This document shows, one piece after another, positions 28,759-35,943 of a DNA stretch of 49,098 nucleotides. A program made the position numbers and the translations under genes. The DNA is from Methylococcales symbiont of Hymedesmia sp. n. MRB-2018 (GTDB lineage: Bacteria > Pseudomonadota > Gammaproteobacteria > Methylococcales > Methylomonadaceae): the NCBI GenBank assembly GCA_003666385.1, contig QPIN01000049.1, forward strand, positions 1-49,098. Direction: 5' to 3'. Positions within the stretch are counted from its first letter, which is position 1, and each line of letters begins with the position of its first letter. The notes under the pieces are model-generated. The model had not been told where the DNA came from. It did not search any database and saw nothing but the letters and a program-made list of their open reading frames with translations.

Positions 28759-28916
28759 ATAACTACTCAGTGTACTCCGTAACTGCTCAGATTGCCCTCT
28801 GTTCTGTTCAAGATCAAGGCGTTCAAGAGCAAGGCGAAAGCGCGGAGTTTACAAGGTGTAAATGAGCACTTTCAACGCGGCTATTGGACAAAATAGAGGG
28901 TAAGCTGAGTAGTTAC
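28759..28916 (-). mobile_element. MITE copy B with perfect 8-bp target duplication
   Basis: An inverted-orientation copy bounded by ATAACTACTCAG and GAGTAGTTAC. It is flanked on both sides by the same 8 bases ATTTATAT (28751-28758 and 28917-28924), direct evidence of insertion. It ends 30 bases before the start codon of the next gene. Confidence 0.9.
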
Positions 28917-28946
28917 ATTTATATTTTTGCAATAGTAGGCACTGTA

Positions 28947-29381
28947 ATGAGGAAATATCAGGATTTAGAAGGTTTGTTAAAAGGCATTAGTGTTCCTCTG
29001 GATAAAAAAGGTTTTGCAGATCTACTCGCTGATGATTTGAAACAGGCGCATTGTCAAATTTTTGGTGAAACTATTGATGATGAACTGGTGTTATTGGCTG
29101 AACTAAAAACTCAAGATAATAGTATTAGTTATTCCTCCGGCATGTTTAGTCAATCAATAGCGTTTGTGGTAGTAGGTCATATTATCAGTAATGAATATCC
29201 AGCAATAACTTATCGTGTTGATACCGGCACTTTTCAATTTTATGGCAGGTGCTCAACGATTCCTCAAGTTTGTGGAGTGGATTTATATTTGGATAAGAGT
29301 TATACGCAAACAATAGGTGATTATGTTAAGCAGAAATTTACTATCCCTGTTAATCAATTGTATAGAGCAGCACAAGTCTGA
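28947..29381 (+). CDS. hypothetical protein, unknown function
   Basis: A 144-residue soluble protein with no signal peptide or recognised motif. It begins MRKYQDLEGLLKGISVPLDK. The middle is beta-rich with SIAFVVVGHIISNEYPAITY and a cysteine-containing FYGRCSTIPQVCGVDLY. The ATG at 28947 is chosen; the frame is open further upstream only because it runs into the MITE (TTG at 28884), which is not original coding sequence. The MITE probably replaced or separated the native promoter. Confidence 0.6.
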   Translation: MRKYQDLEGLLKGISVPLDKKGFADLLADDLKQAHCQIFGETIDDELVLLAELKTQDNSISYSSGMFSQSIAFVVVGHIISNEYPAITYRVDTGTFQFYGRCSTIPQVCGVDLYLDKSYTQTIGDYVKQKFTIPVNQLYRAAQV

Positions 29382-29480
29382 GGCTTGCCAAAGGTTTTTA
29401 GGGATGACGTGGGGTGGATGCTCGTCAATCGGTAGTGAGTTTATGAGTCAAATTCACCTGATATTTAAAAGGGGTAATAA

Positions 29481-30005
29481 ATGAATAAAATTATTTTAAT
29501 GCTTTCGTTAGCATTTGTTTTATTTGGATGTATTAAAGGGGAAGGATTACAAGAAATACGGGAACGTGGTCGTGCAGAAATACAAAAAGAGGAATTAAAG
29601 CGTGGATATGCAGATATTAATTCAACATATTTAACTTTGGATAAAGGCGAGGCAACAAGGTGTGAGGTTCTTGTTAAAAAAAGCTCTCGTGGGAATTACT
29701 TTGATAAGGATGGGCAAAGAGCATACGATATAAGTCATAATCTAAGAAGTAGAGGCGTGCGGCGACTAAATCTTAGCCTCCCTCAAACCTCAACAGACGG
29801 AGCTGTGGAAATTTCTTTTCCAGAAAGAAATAGCTTTATAAACATATTTATTCGTGACCATCATGGAAATGTAATTAAAAAAGATAAAGTTTTTTTTAAA
29901 GTCAATAGTCGGCATACTTATGTTAATTTAAAAATGCCACGCTCGTGCTACCCTAGAAGTGAAAAACCTTCTAAGCACCGATACAAAAAATACTATCGGG
30001 ATTGA
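29481..30005 (+). CDS. putative lipoprotein, unknown function
   Basis: A 174-residue protein with signal peptide and lipobox LFGC (residues 14-17). It continues with a charged helix (GLQEIRERGRAEIQKEELKR), a domain with two cysteines and NSFINIFIRDHHGNVIKKDK, and a basic C-terminal tail (KPSKHRYKKYYRD). I do not recognise the family. GGGG precedes the start by several bases. It stands alone between two MITE-bearing intergenic regions. Confidence 0.7.
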   Translation: MNKIILMLSLAFVLFGCIKGEGLQEIRERGRAEIQKEELKRGYADINSTYLTLDKGEATRCEVLVKKSSRGNYFDKDGQRAYDISHNLRSRGVRRLNLSLPQTSTDGAVEISFPERNSFINIFIRDHHGNVIKKDKVFFKVNSRHTYVNLKMPRSCYPRSEKPSKHRYKKYYRD

Positions 30006-30040
30006 ATAAACTAAAAATCATCCCTTTATAATACCCCAAC

Positions 30041-30177
30041 GTAACTACTTAGATTGTCCTCTGTTCTGTTTAAGATCAAGGCGTTCAAGAACAAGGCGAA
30101 AGCGCGGAGTTTACAGGTGTAAATGCGCACTTTCAACGCGGCTATTGGACAAAATAGAGGGTAAGCTGAGTAGTTAC
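30041..30177 (-). mobile_element. MITE copy C, short variant with 8-bp target duplication
   Basis: A 137-bp copy from GTAACTACTTAG to GAGTAGTTAC, lacking about 20 bp (a duplicated terminus) found in copies A, B, E and F. The flanks ACCCCAAC (30033-30040) and ATCCCAAC (30178-30185) match at seven of eight bases, as expected of an aged target duplication. Confidence 0.88.
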
Positions 30178-30260
30178 ATCCCAACTAACATTTCAATCAC
30201 ACTGGAAAGCCATGATTGAATACTATGATTTAAGTAAAGAACGGACAGTGATTATATTTT

Positions 30261-31556
30261 ATGATTTATGCTAATAAAAAACCGATATTTTGTTTTTTGC
30301 AAACATTAACACTATTAATTTTGTGTGGCTCTATAAACTTAGTTGTTGCAGCAGATGTTCAGTTGATAAAAGTGGCTTATATTACTCAGGAAAAAAAAAT
30401 TCCTGCGGCATTATCCAATCTGGATGATTTTGTTCCGTTAAAAGGTCTGGCTGGAACAGAGTTAGCAATTAAAGATAACAATACAACAGGGCAGTTTACT
30501 GGGCAGGAATTTCAATTAAACAAAATTATTGTTGCTATTGATGGCGATGTGATTGCAATGGCTAAACAGAAAATTACCGATGATACTGTATTTGTTATTG
30601 CTAATTTATCTGTCGATCAGTTAAAAACACTGGCTGATCTTGAAATCACTCAAAATAAATTGATTTTTGATGCAACAACAACAGATGATTCATTAAGAAA
30701 TAGCCAGTGTCGAGATAATATATTACATATATTACCCAGCAGAGCAATGAGGGCAGATGCACTGGCTCAATATTTGGTAAAGAAGAAATGGAGACAATGG
30801 TTTGTAGTTTCAGGGCCAAGTGAAGAAGATAGTTTATATACGTCTGCTATAAAACGTGCGGCAAAACGCTTTGGGATGGATATTGTTGCAGAAAAAAAAT
30901 GGACACATACTTATGATGCAAGAAGAACTGCCCAGTCAGATGTGCCTGTATTTACTCAAGATGTTGATTATGATGTTTTAGTGGTGGCTGATGAAGAAGA
31001 TTTGTTTGGAGAATATCTGGCTTATCGCACCTGGATTCCTCGGCCTATTGTAGGGACTCAAGGTTTAATACCAACAGCATGGCATAGAACACATGAACAA
31101 TGGGGGGCTGTACAAATGCAAAATAGATTTAAAGCACAAGCACGCAGATGGATGGAAGAGGAAGATTATGCTGCTTATTTAGCCGTCAGATCGATTGGAG
31201 AAGCTTCAGTTAGAACACATTCTAATCAAATGCAAGCAATTAAAGATTATTTATTAAGTGATAAATTTTCATTACAAGGCTATAAAGGTAATCCGTTGTC
31301 GTTTCGAGCATGGAACGGGCAATTAAGACAGCCAGTGTTGTTAGCAGCGGCTCGTTCATTAGTTGCAGTAGCACCGATAGAGGGTTTTTTACATCCTAAA
31401 ACCACATTGGATACATTAGGTTATGACCAGCCTGAATCAGCTTGTAATAATATGCCAAAAATAAAGAATGAATCTATTGTTGAAAAACAAGATAATCAAA
31501 GTCCAGTAGATTGGAAAAAATTAATCAAACAAATAATTGATAAAATAAAACAATGA
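30261..31556 (+). CDS. ABC transporter substrate-binding protein, PQQ-dependent alcohol oxidation type
   Basis: A 431-residue periplasmic protein with a signal peptide (residues 1-30, ending VVAADVQ). It has a branched-chain-amino-acid-binding-like fold: VQLIKVAYITQEKKIP, AIKDNNTTGQFTGQEF, ILHILPSRAMRADALAQYLV, and a conserved WIPRPIVGTQGLIPTAWHRT followed by HEQWGA. It is the first gene of a four-gene module known from PQQ alcohol dehydrogenase loci of methylotrophs and pseudomonads. It overlaps the propeller gene by four bases. The transported substrate is not known. Confidence 0.9.
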   Translation: MIYANKKPIFCFLQTLTLLILCGSINLVVAADVQLIKVAYITQEKKIPAALSNLDDFVPLKGLAGTELAIKDNNTTGQFTGQEFQLNKIIVAIDGDVIAMAKQKITDDTVFVIANLSVDQLKTLADLEITQNKLIFDATTTDDSLRNSQCRDNILHILPSRAMRADALAQYLVKKKWRQWFVVSGPSEEDSLYTSAIKRAAKRFGMDIVAEKKWTHTYDARRTAQSDVPVFTQDVDYDVLVVADEEDLFGEYLAYRTWIPRPIVGTQGLIPTAWHRTHEQWGAVQMQNRFKAQARRWMEEEDYAAYLAVRSIGEASVRTHSNQMQAIKDYLLSDKFSLQGYKGNPLSFRAWNGQLRQPVLLAAARSLVAVAPIEGFLHPKTTLDTLGYDQPESACNNMPKIKNESIVEKQDNQSPVDWKKLIKQIIDKIKQ

Positions 31557-32506
31557 AATATTCAATTTTAATGTCAATGCTTCTGAGTTGTTTGGCTCAA
31601 GCTGAAACTGTTTTTGTTACCTTAGAAAAAGATAACGCATTAGCTGTTGTTGATCCGGTAGAAGGGAAACTGTTAAAAACCATTGAAATCGGGCAACGCC
31701 CTAGAGGCATTGCTTTAAGTCCTGATTATAAATATTTATATGTTGCGACCAGTGATGACGATACAGTTAAAGTGTTTGCTACAGATAGCTATCAGGAAGT
31801 CGCTCAGTTACCTTCAGGCGAAGACCCTGAAACTTTTGCTTTAAATCCTGCGGGTAATCTCTTATATGTTTCTAATGAAGATGATAATTTAGTGACAGTG
31901 ATTGATGTCATTAATAAAAAAGAAATTGCACAGATTAAAGTGGGGGTGGAGCCAGAAGGAATTGCAGTGAGTCCCGATAACCAATGGGTCATTAGTGCAT
32001 CTGAAACAACTAACATGATTCATTGGATTGATCCTAAAACAAATGAAATAGTTGAGAATACCTTGGTAGATCCGCGTCCCAGAGCTGCCCATTTTACAGC
32101 AGATAGTACACAGTTATGGGTGACCTCTGAGATCGCAGGAACATTGATGATCTTGGATGTTAATACCAAACAAATTATTAAAACTATAAGGTTAGATATA
32201 CCTGGTGTTAATGCCGATAAAATTCAGCCGGTGGGTGTGGTGGTTGATAAAGAGAGACGCTGGGGTTATGTGGCTATTGGGCCTGCTAACCGTGTTGCTG
32301 TTATTAATGCACAAACATTTGAAATTGAAAAATTTTTGTTGGTAGGACAGCGAGTATGGAATTTGGCTTTTTCACCCGATCAAAAGCGCTTGTACTCCAC
32401 TAATGGACGGAGTAATGATATTTCAATTATTGATCTTGAAAGCCATAAAGTGACAAAATCAGTGGCAGTTGGGCGTTTTCCTTGGGGTATTGTTGCCAAA
32501 CCATGA
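31553..32506 (+). CDS. YVTN beta-propeller protein of the PQQ ABC module
   Basis: A 317-residue secreted protein (signal MKYSILMSMLLSCLAQAE) built of seven or so YVTN-type repeats, for example VVDPVEGKLLKTIEIGQRPR, YLYVATSDDD, VIDVINKKEIAQIKVGVEPE and IIDLESHKVTKSVAVGRFPW. It probably works in the periplasm with the binding protein upstream. It overlaps both neighbours by ATGA. Confidence 0.9.
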   Translation: MKYSILMSMLLSCLAQAETVFVTLEKDNALAVVDPVEGKLLKTIEIGQRPRGIALSPDYKYLYVATSDDDTVKVFATDSYQEVAQLPSGEDPETFALNPAGNLLYVSNEDDNLVTVIDVINKKEIAQIKVGVEPEGIAVSPDNQWVISASETTNMIHWIDPKTNEIVENTLVDPRPRAAHFTADSTQLWVTSEIAGTLMILDVNTKQIIKTIRLDIPGVNADKIQPVGVVVDKERRWGYVAIGPANRVAVINAQTFEIEKFLLVGQRVWNLAFSPDQKRLYSTNGRSNDISIIDLESHKVTKSVAVGRFPWGIVAKP

Positions 32507-33255
32507 GTGGACAGAAAATTCAAACGACGGCACTGAGCATTGAAAAATTAAGTTTTTCCTACGGTGGGAAAAAAGCATTAGAGCAAGTGAATTTTACCGT
32601 TAAATCATCAGAATGTACTATCTTACTTGGGCCAAATGGTGCGGGTAAAAGTACTTTATTCTCTTTGATTACACGGCTTTACGACAGCCGAGAAGGAAAA
32701 ATCACACTGTGTGGCTTTGATGTCAAACAACAAACACAGCAAGCCTTATCAAAATTAGGTGTGGTTTTTCAACAAACCACACTGGATATGGACTTAACAG
32801 TCCTACAAAATTTGCGTTATCACACAGCATTGCATGGCTTGAGTAGTAAATTAGCAAAACAACGGATTCAGGAAGAATTAGAACGCTTGAATATGTATGA
32901 CCGACGTGGTGAAAAAATCCGACAACTTAATGGAGGGCATAAGCGTCGCGTAGAAATTGCCAGGGCTTTATTGCATAAACCTTCGTTATTATTATTAGAT
33001 GAACCGACAGTGGGTTTGGATATACCGAGTAGGCATTCCATTGTTGAACATCTGCATCAGTTAGCAGTAGAACATGACCTCGCCATTCTTTGGGCAACGC
33101 ATTTGATTGATGAAATCTACCCTCAAGATAAAATTGTTATTTTACATCAAGGACAAATCAAGCAGAAAGGTACTTTGGATGAGGTGATACAAGGCAGTAA
33201 TACGCATTCCATTAATGAAGCCTTTCAACAGTTAACAGAAGGAAGTAAAGGATGA
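32503..33255 (+). CDS. ABC transporter ATP-binding protein of the PQQ ABC module
   Basis: A 250-residue ATPase with Walker A LLGPNGAGKST, Q-loop VVFQQTTLDMDLTV, an unusual signature LNGGHKRRVEIARAL in place of LSGGQ, Walker B LLLLDEPTVGLD and a switch histidine in LWATHLIDEI. The altered signature is typical of this subfamily. The ATG at 32503 overlaps the propeller stop; an upstream TTG would add seven residues. Confidence 0.93.
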   Translation: MSGQKIQTTALSIEKLSFSYGGKKALEQVNFTVKSSECTILLGPNGAGKSTLFSLITRLYDSREGKITLCGFDVKQQTQQALSKLGVVFQQTTLDMDLTVLQNLRYHTALHGLSSKLAKQRIQEELERLNMYDRRGEKIRQLNGGHKRRVEIARALLHKPSLLLLDEPTVGLDIPSRHSIVEHLHQLAVEHDLAILWATHLIDEIYPQDKIVILHQGQIKQKGTLDEVIQGSNTHSINEAFQQLTEGSKG

Positions 33256-34049
33256 ATATTTTGCATTACTTGCGTGCTATGCAGGGCATAATTGGACGTG
33301 AGTTGTGGCGATTTGTGCGTCAACGAGAACGTTTTATTTCGGCTTTAGTTCGTCCTTTGGTTTGGTTATTTATATTCGCGGCTGGGTTTAGAGCAGCTTT
33401 AGGCGTGGCAATTAGCCCTCCCTATGAGACATATATCCTTTATGAAGTCTATATTACCCCAGGTCTGGTCGGCATGATTCAACTATTCAATGGTATGCAG
33501 AGTTCATTGTCTATGGTTTATGACAGAGAAATGGGCAGTATGCGCATATTAATGGTGTGTCCTTTGCCGCGCTGGTTTTTGTTAATGAGTAAATTAATTG
33601 CGGGGGTTTCGGTGTCTGTATTACAAGCTTATGTGTTTCTTGCAATTGCTTGGTTTTATGAGATTGAAGCACCATGGGAAGGCTATTTATATATACTTCC
33701 TGCATTAATTTTGTCTGGCGTAATGTTAGGAGCATTAGGCCTATTATTGTCTTCATTTATTAAACAACTGGAAAATTTTGCAGGGGTGATGAATTTTGTC
33801 ATCTTTCCGATGTTTTTTATGTCTACTGCTTTGTATCCCTTATGGAAAATGAAAGAGTCCAGTGTCTTATTACATAACTTAGCGCACTATAATCCTTTTT
33901 CACAAGCAGTTGAGTTGATAAGGTTTTCTTTGTATGGAGAGTTTAATCAATATGCCTTTTTTTATACTTTGATTGCATTTGTACTTTTTATGACTATTGC
34001 AGTGATTGGCTATAACCCATCTAAAGGAATGATGATGAAAAAAGGGTAG
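33252..34049 (+). CDS. ABC-2 type permease of the PQQ ABC module
   Basis: A 265-residue integral membrane protein with six predicted helices of the ABC-2 export type. It begins RAMQGIIGRELWRFVRQRER. Central motifs are VYDREMGSMRILMVCPLPRW and LGALGLLLSSFIKQLENFAG, and the NFVIFPMFFMSTALYPLWKM exporter motif follows. It completes the module; export rather than import is inferred from this fold, although a binding protein is present. It overlaps the ATPase gene by four bases. Confidence 0.92.
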   Translation: MNILHYLRAMQGIIGRELWRFVRQRERFISALVRPLVWLFIFAAGFRAALGVAISPPYETYILYEVYITPGLVGMIQLFNGMQSSLSMVYDREMGSMRILMVCPLPRWFLLMSKLIAGVSVSVLQAYVFLAIAWFYEIEAPWEGYLYILPALILSGVMLGALGLLLSSFIKQLENFAGVMNFVIFPMFFMSTALYPLWKMKESSVLLHNLAHYNPFSQAVELIRFSLYGEFNQYAFFYTLIAFVLFMTIAVIGYNPSKGMMMKKG

Positions 34050-34067
34050 CGTCCCCATTATTATTAA

Positions 34068-34107
34068 TCGTAGGGGCAACCCCCTGTGGTTGCCCTTATA
34101 TCATTGC
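34068..34107 (+). repeat. REP-like hairpin, family GTAGGGGCAA..TTGCCC
   Basis: GTAGGGGCAACCCCC-TGTGGTTGCCC with tail TTATATCATTGC; the arms GGGCAACC and GGTTGCCC pair. It lies 20 bases after the permease stop and may also serve as its terminator. Confidence 0.7.
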
Positions 34108-34241
34108 TAATCAAAAGAATCAAAAGGGTCAGAATCTGAAGTATCCCCACAAACCTACCCCACAGCCTCAAACCCACTATAAAACTTATTTAATGCTAAA
34201 AACGCTACCTTTACACACGATTTTGATAACTTAAAATCATC

Positions 34242-34276
34242 GTAACTACTCAGCTTACCCTCTATTTTGTCCAATA
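34242..34276 (+). mobile_element. MITE copy D, solo left end
   Basis: GTAACTACTCAGCTTACCCT continued by CTATTTTGTCCAATA equals the first 35 bases of the MITE. It then breaks off into unrelated sequence, so this is a truncated or excised remnant. Confidence 0.75.
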
Positions 34277-34325
34277 TTTTTGGTTGTAAATTACTGATTT
34301 TTAGTTACAATTTATTTCTCTTAGG

Positions 34326-34394
34326 GGGATACTTCGGGGACAGGCTACTTTTTAAGGGAATAATAGTAAAAAGTATCCTGTCCCCAAAGTATCC
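34326..34394. repeat. long palindrome downstream of copy 2
   Basis: GGATACTTCGGGGACAGGCT-ACTTTTTA pairs with TAAAAAGTATCCTGTCCCC-AAAGTATCC, about 28-base arms with few mismatches. It is the complete form of the palindrome after copy 1 (1694-1743). It ends ten bases from the copy 2 stop codon. Confidence 0.75.
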
Positions 34395-34404
34395 TCTAAT
34401 TATT

Positions 34405-35061
34405 TCAAGCGGCAATAGATTCAATCAACTTACCTTTTCTTTGCAGAACAGTAACATGATTTTCTATGGCGTGTTTTTTTAGCTCATCATTAATGCTAAA
34501 AGAGGCTAATCCTAGATGTTTGATATAGTTTTGGTATTCGGGATATAGTTTGTCAAAATTGGGGGCTTTTGTGTTTAATAATCTATCTAAGTCGGCTTGA
34601 TGTGCTTTGTATTTAACCTCAATAATAAATATCTCCTTGCCATTGATAAGCACAATATCATACTCATCTTCAATGCCATCTTTACAACGAGTGATGTTTT
34701 TATCAATATGGTCAAACTTAATGCCATTTAGGGTGGGATTTGCTTTTAGAGAGTTGAAATAAAACTCTTCAGCAACATCACCTTGATTATTAGAAGCACC
34801 ACCATACATTTTTGCTAGCTTATCTACTTTGGTATCGGTTTTGGCTAGTTGTGCATCGGTTTTAGCTAGTTGTGCATCGGTTTTGGCTAGTTGTTCATCG
34901 GTTTTGGCTATTTGTGCATCGGTTTTGGCGGTTTGTATAGCTAAATCAGCAAAAGTTTTGGCTATTTGTGCATCGGTTTTGAGCATTTGTGCATCAGTTT
35001 TTGCTTGTGAGACTGCTAACCCAGCTACTAAGTCTCTTAGCTCTTGATCAGTTATTGACAT
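34405..35061 (-). CDS. coiled-coil repeat protein with PD-(D/E)XK-like domain (copy 2)
   Basis: A 218-residue member of the four-gene family. The repeat array is 7-7-11-7-7-7-7-7 residues (seven heptads, one hendecad), the shortest here. The C-terminal domain is identical to copy 1 except GGASNN for GGVSNN. It lies tandem to copy 3 in the same direction, separated by 138 bases that contain the REP hairpin, the A/T hairpin and three TTATTCAA-type 9-base repeats before the start. This upstream block is nearly the same as that of copy 1. Confidence 0.85.
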   Translation of the reverse strand: MSITDQELRDLVAGLAVSQAKTDAQMLKTDAQIAKTFADLAIQTAKTDAQIAKTDEQLAKTDAQLAKTDAQLAKTDTKVDKLAKMYGGASNNQGDVAEEFYFNSLKANPTLNGIKFDHIDKNITRCKDGIEDEYDIVLINGKEIFIIEVKYKAHQADLDRLLNTKAPNFDKLYPEYQNYIKHLGLASFSINDELKKHAIENHVTVLQRKGKLIESIAA

Positions 35062-35164
35062 ATTGATATTTGAATAAGTTGAATAAGTTGAATAATTTTT
35101 ATTCTAGCATAATGGTATTACCAAACCACGAAAAAAACGGGGAGAAAAAACGCCCAGTTTATTA

Positions 35165-35194
35165 ATCGTAGGGGCAACCCCCCTGTGGTTGCCT
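35165..35194 (+). repeat. REP-like hairpin between the tandem copies
   Basis: GTAGGGGCAACCCCCC-TGTGGTTGCC, located just after the stop of copy 3 and upstream of copy 2. It could terminate copy 3 transcription. Confidence 0.7.
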
Positions 35195-35199
35195 TTTAA

Positions 35200-35910
35200 T
35201 TAAGCAGCAATAGATTCAATCAACTTACCTTTTCTTTGCAAAACAGTAACATGATTTTCTAAGGCGTGTTTTTTTAGCTCATCATTAATGCTAAAAGAGG
35301 CTAATCCTAGATGTTTGATATAGTTTTGGTATTCGGGATATAGTTTGTCAAAATTAGGGGCTTTTGTGTTTAATAATCTATCTAAGTCGGCTTGATGTGC
35401 TTTGTATTTAACCTCAATAATAAATATCTCCTTGCCATTGATAAGCACAATATCATACTCATCTTCAATGCCATCTTTACAACGAGTGATGTTTTTATCA
35501 ATATGGTCAAACTTAATACCATTTAGGGTGGGATTTGCTTTTAGAGAGTTGAAATAAAACTCTTCAGCAACATCACCTTGATTATTAGAAGCACCGCCAT
35601 ACATCTTTGCCAGCTTATCTACCTTGACATCGGTTTTGGCTAGTTGTGCATCGGTTTTGGCTAGTTGTGCATCGGTTTTAGCTAGTTGTTCATCAGTTTT
35701 GGCAGTTTGTATAGCTAAATCAGCAAAAGTTTTTTCTATTTTTGCATCGGTTTTGGCAGTTTGTATAGCTAAATCAGCAAAAGTTTTGGCTATTTGTGCA
35801 TCGGTTTTTTCTATTTGTGCATCGGTTTTGGCTAGTTGTATATCAGTTTTTGCTTGTGAGACTGCTAACCCAGCTACTAAGTCTCTTAACTCTTGATCAG
35901 TTATTGACAT
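35200..35910 (-). CDS. coiled-coil repeat protein with PD-(D/E)XK-like domain (copy 3)
   Basis: A 236-residue family member. The array is 7-7-7-11-7-11-7-7-7-7 residues (eight heptads, two hendecads), so it has the length of copy 1 with a different unit order. The C-terminal domain differs from the others by single residues (HALENH, DVKVDK). Two TTATTCAA-type repeats precede the start, against three before copies 1 and 2. Upstream homology with the other copies breaks off about 45 bases before the ATG, where the ATP-grasp gene ends. Confidence 0.85.
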   Translation of the reverse strand: MSITDQELRDLVAGLAVSQAKTDIQLAKTDAQIEKTDAQIAKTFADLAIQTAKTDAKIEKTFADLAIQTAKTDEQLAKTDAQLAKTDAQLAKTDVKVDKLAKMYGGASNNQGDVAEEFYFNSLKANPTLNGIKFDHIDKNITRCKDGIEDEYDIVLINGKEIFIIEVKYKAHQADLDRLLNTKAPNFDKLYPEYQNYIKHLGLASFSINDELKKHALENHVTVLQRKGKLIESIAA

Positions 35911-35943
35911 ATTGATTGTTGAATAAGTTGAATAATTTTTATT

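Larger units (their letters stand above)
34050..34404. other. intergenic repeat-rich region after the PQQ ABC module
   Basis: About 350 bases holding a REP-like hairpin (34068-34107), a short unassigned open frame on the minus strand (34155-34253), one end of the MITE (34242-34276), and a long palindrome (34326-34394). No intact gene. Confidence 0.6.

Noticed and set aside
34155-34253. Minus-strand frame DDFKLSKSCVKVAFLALNKF then YSGFEAVG ending next to MITE copy D
   Set aside because: Looks faintly like the tail of a decayed gene, but I cannot name a family and it has no start; kept only as a note.
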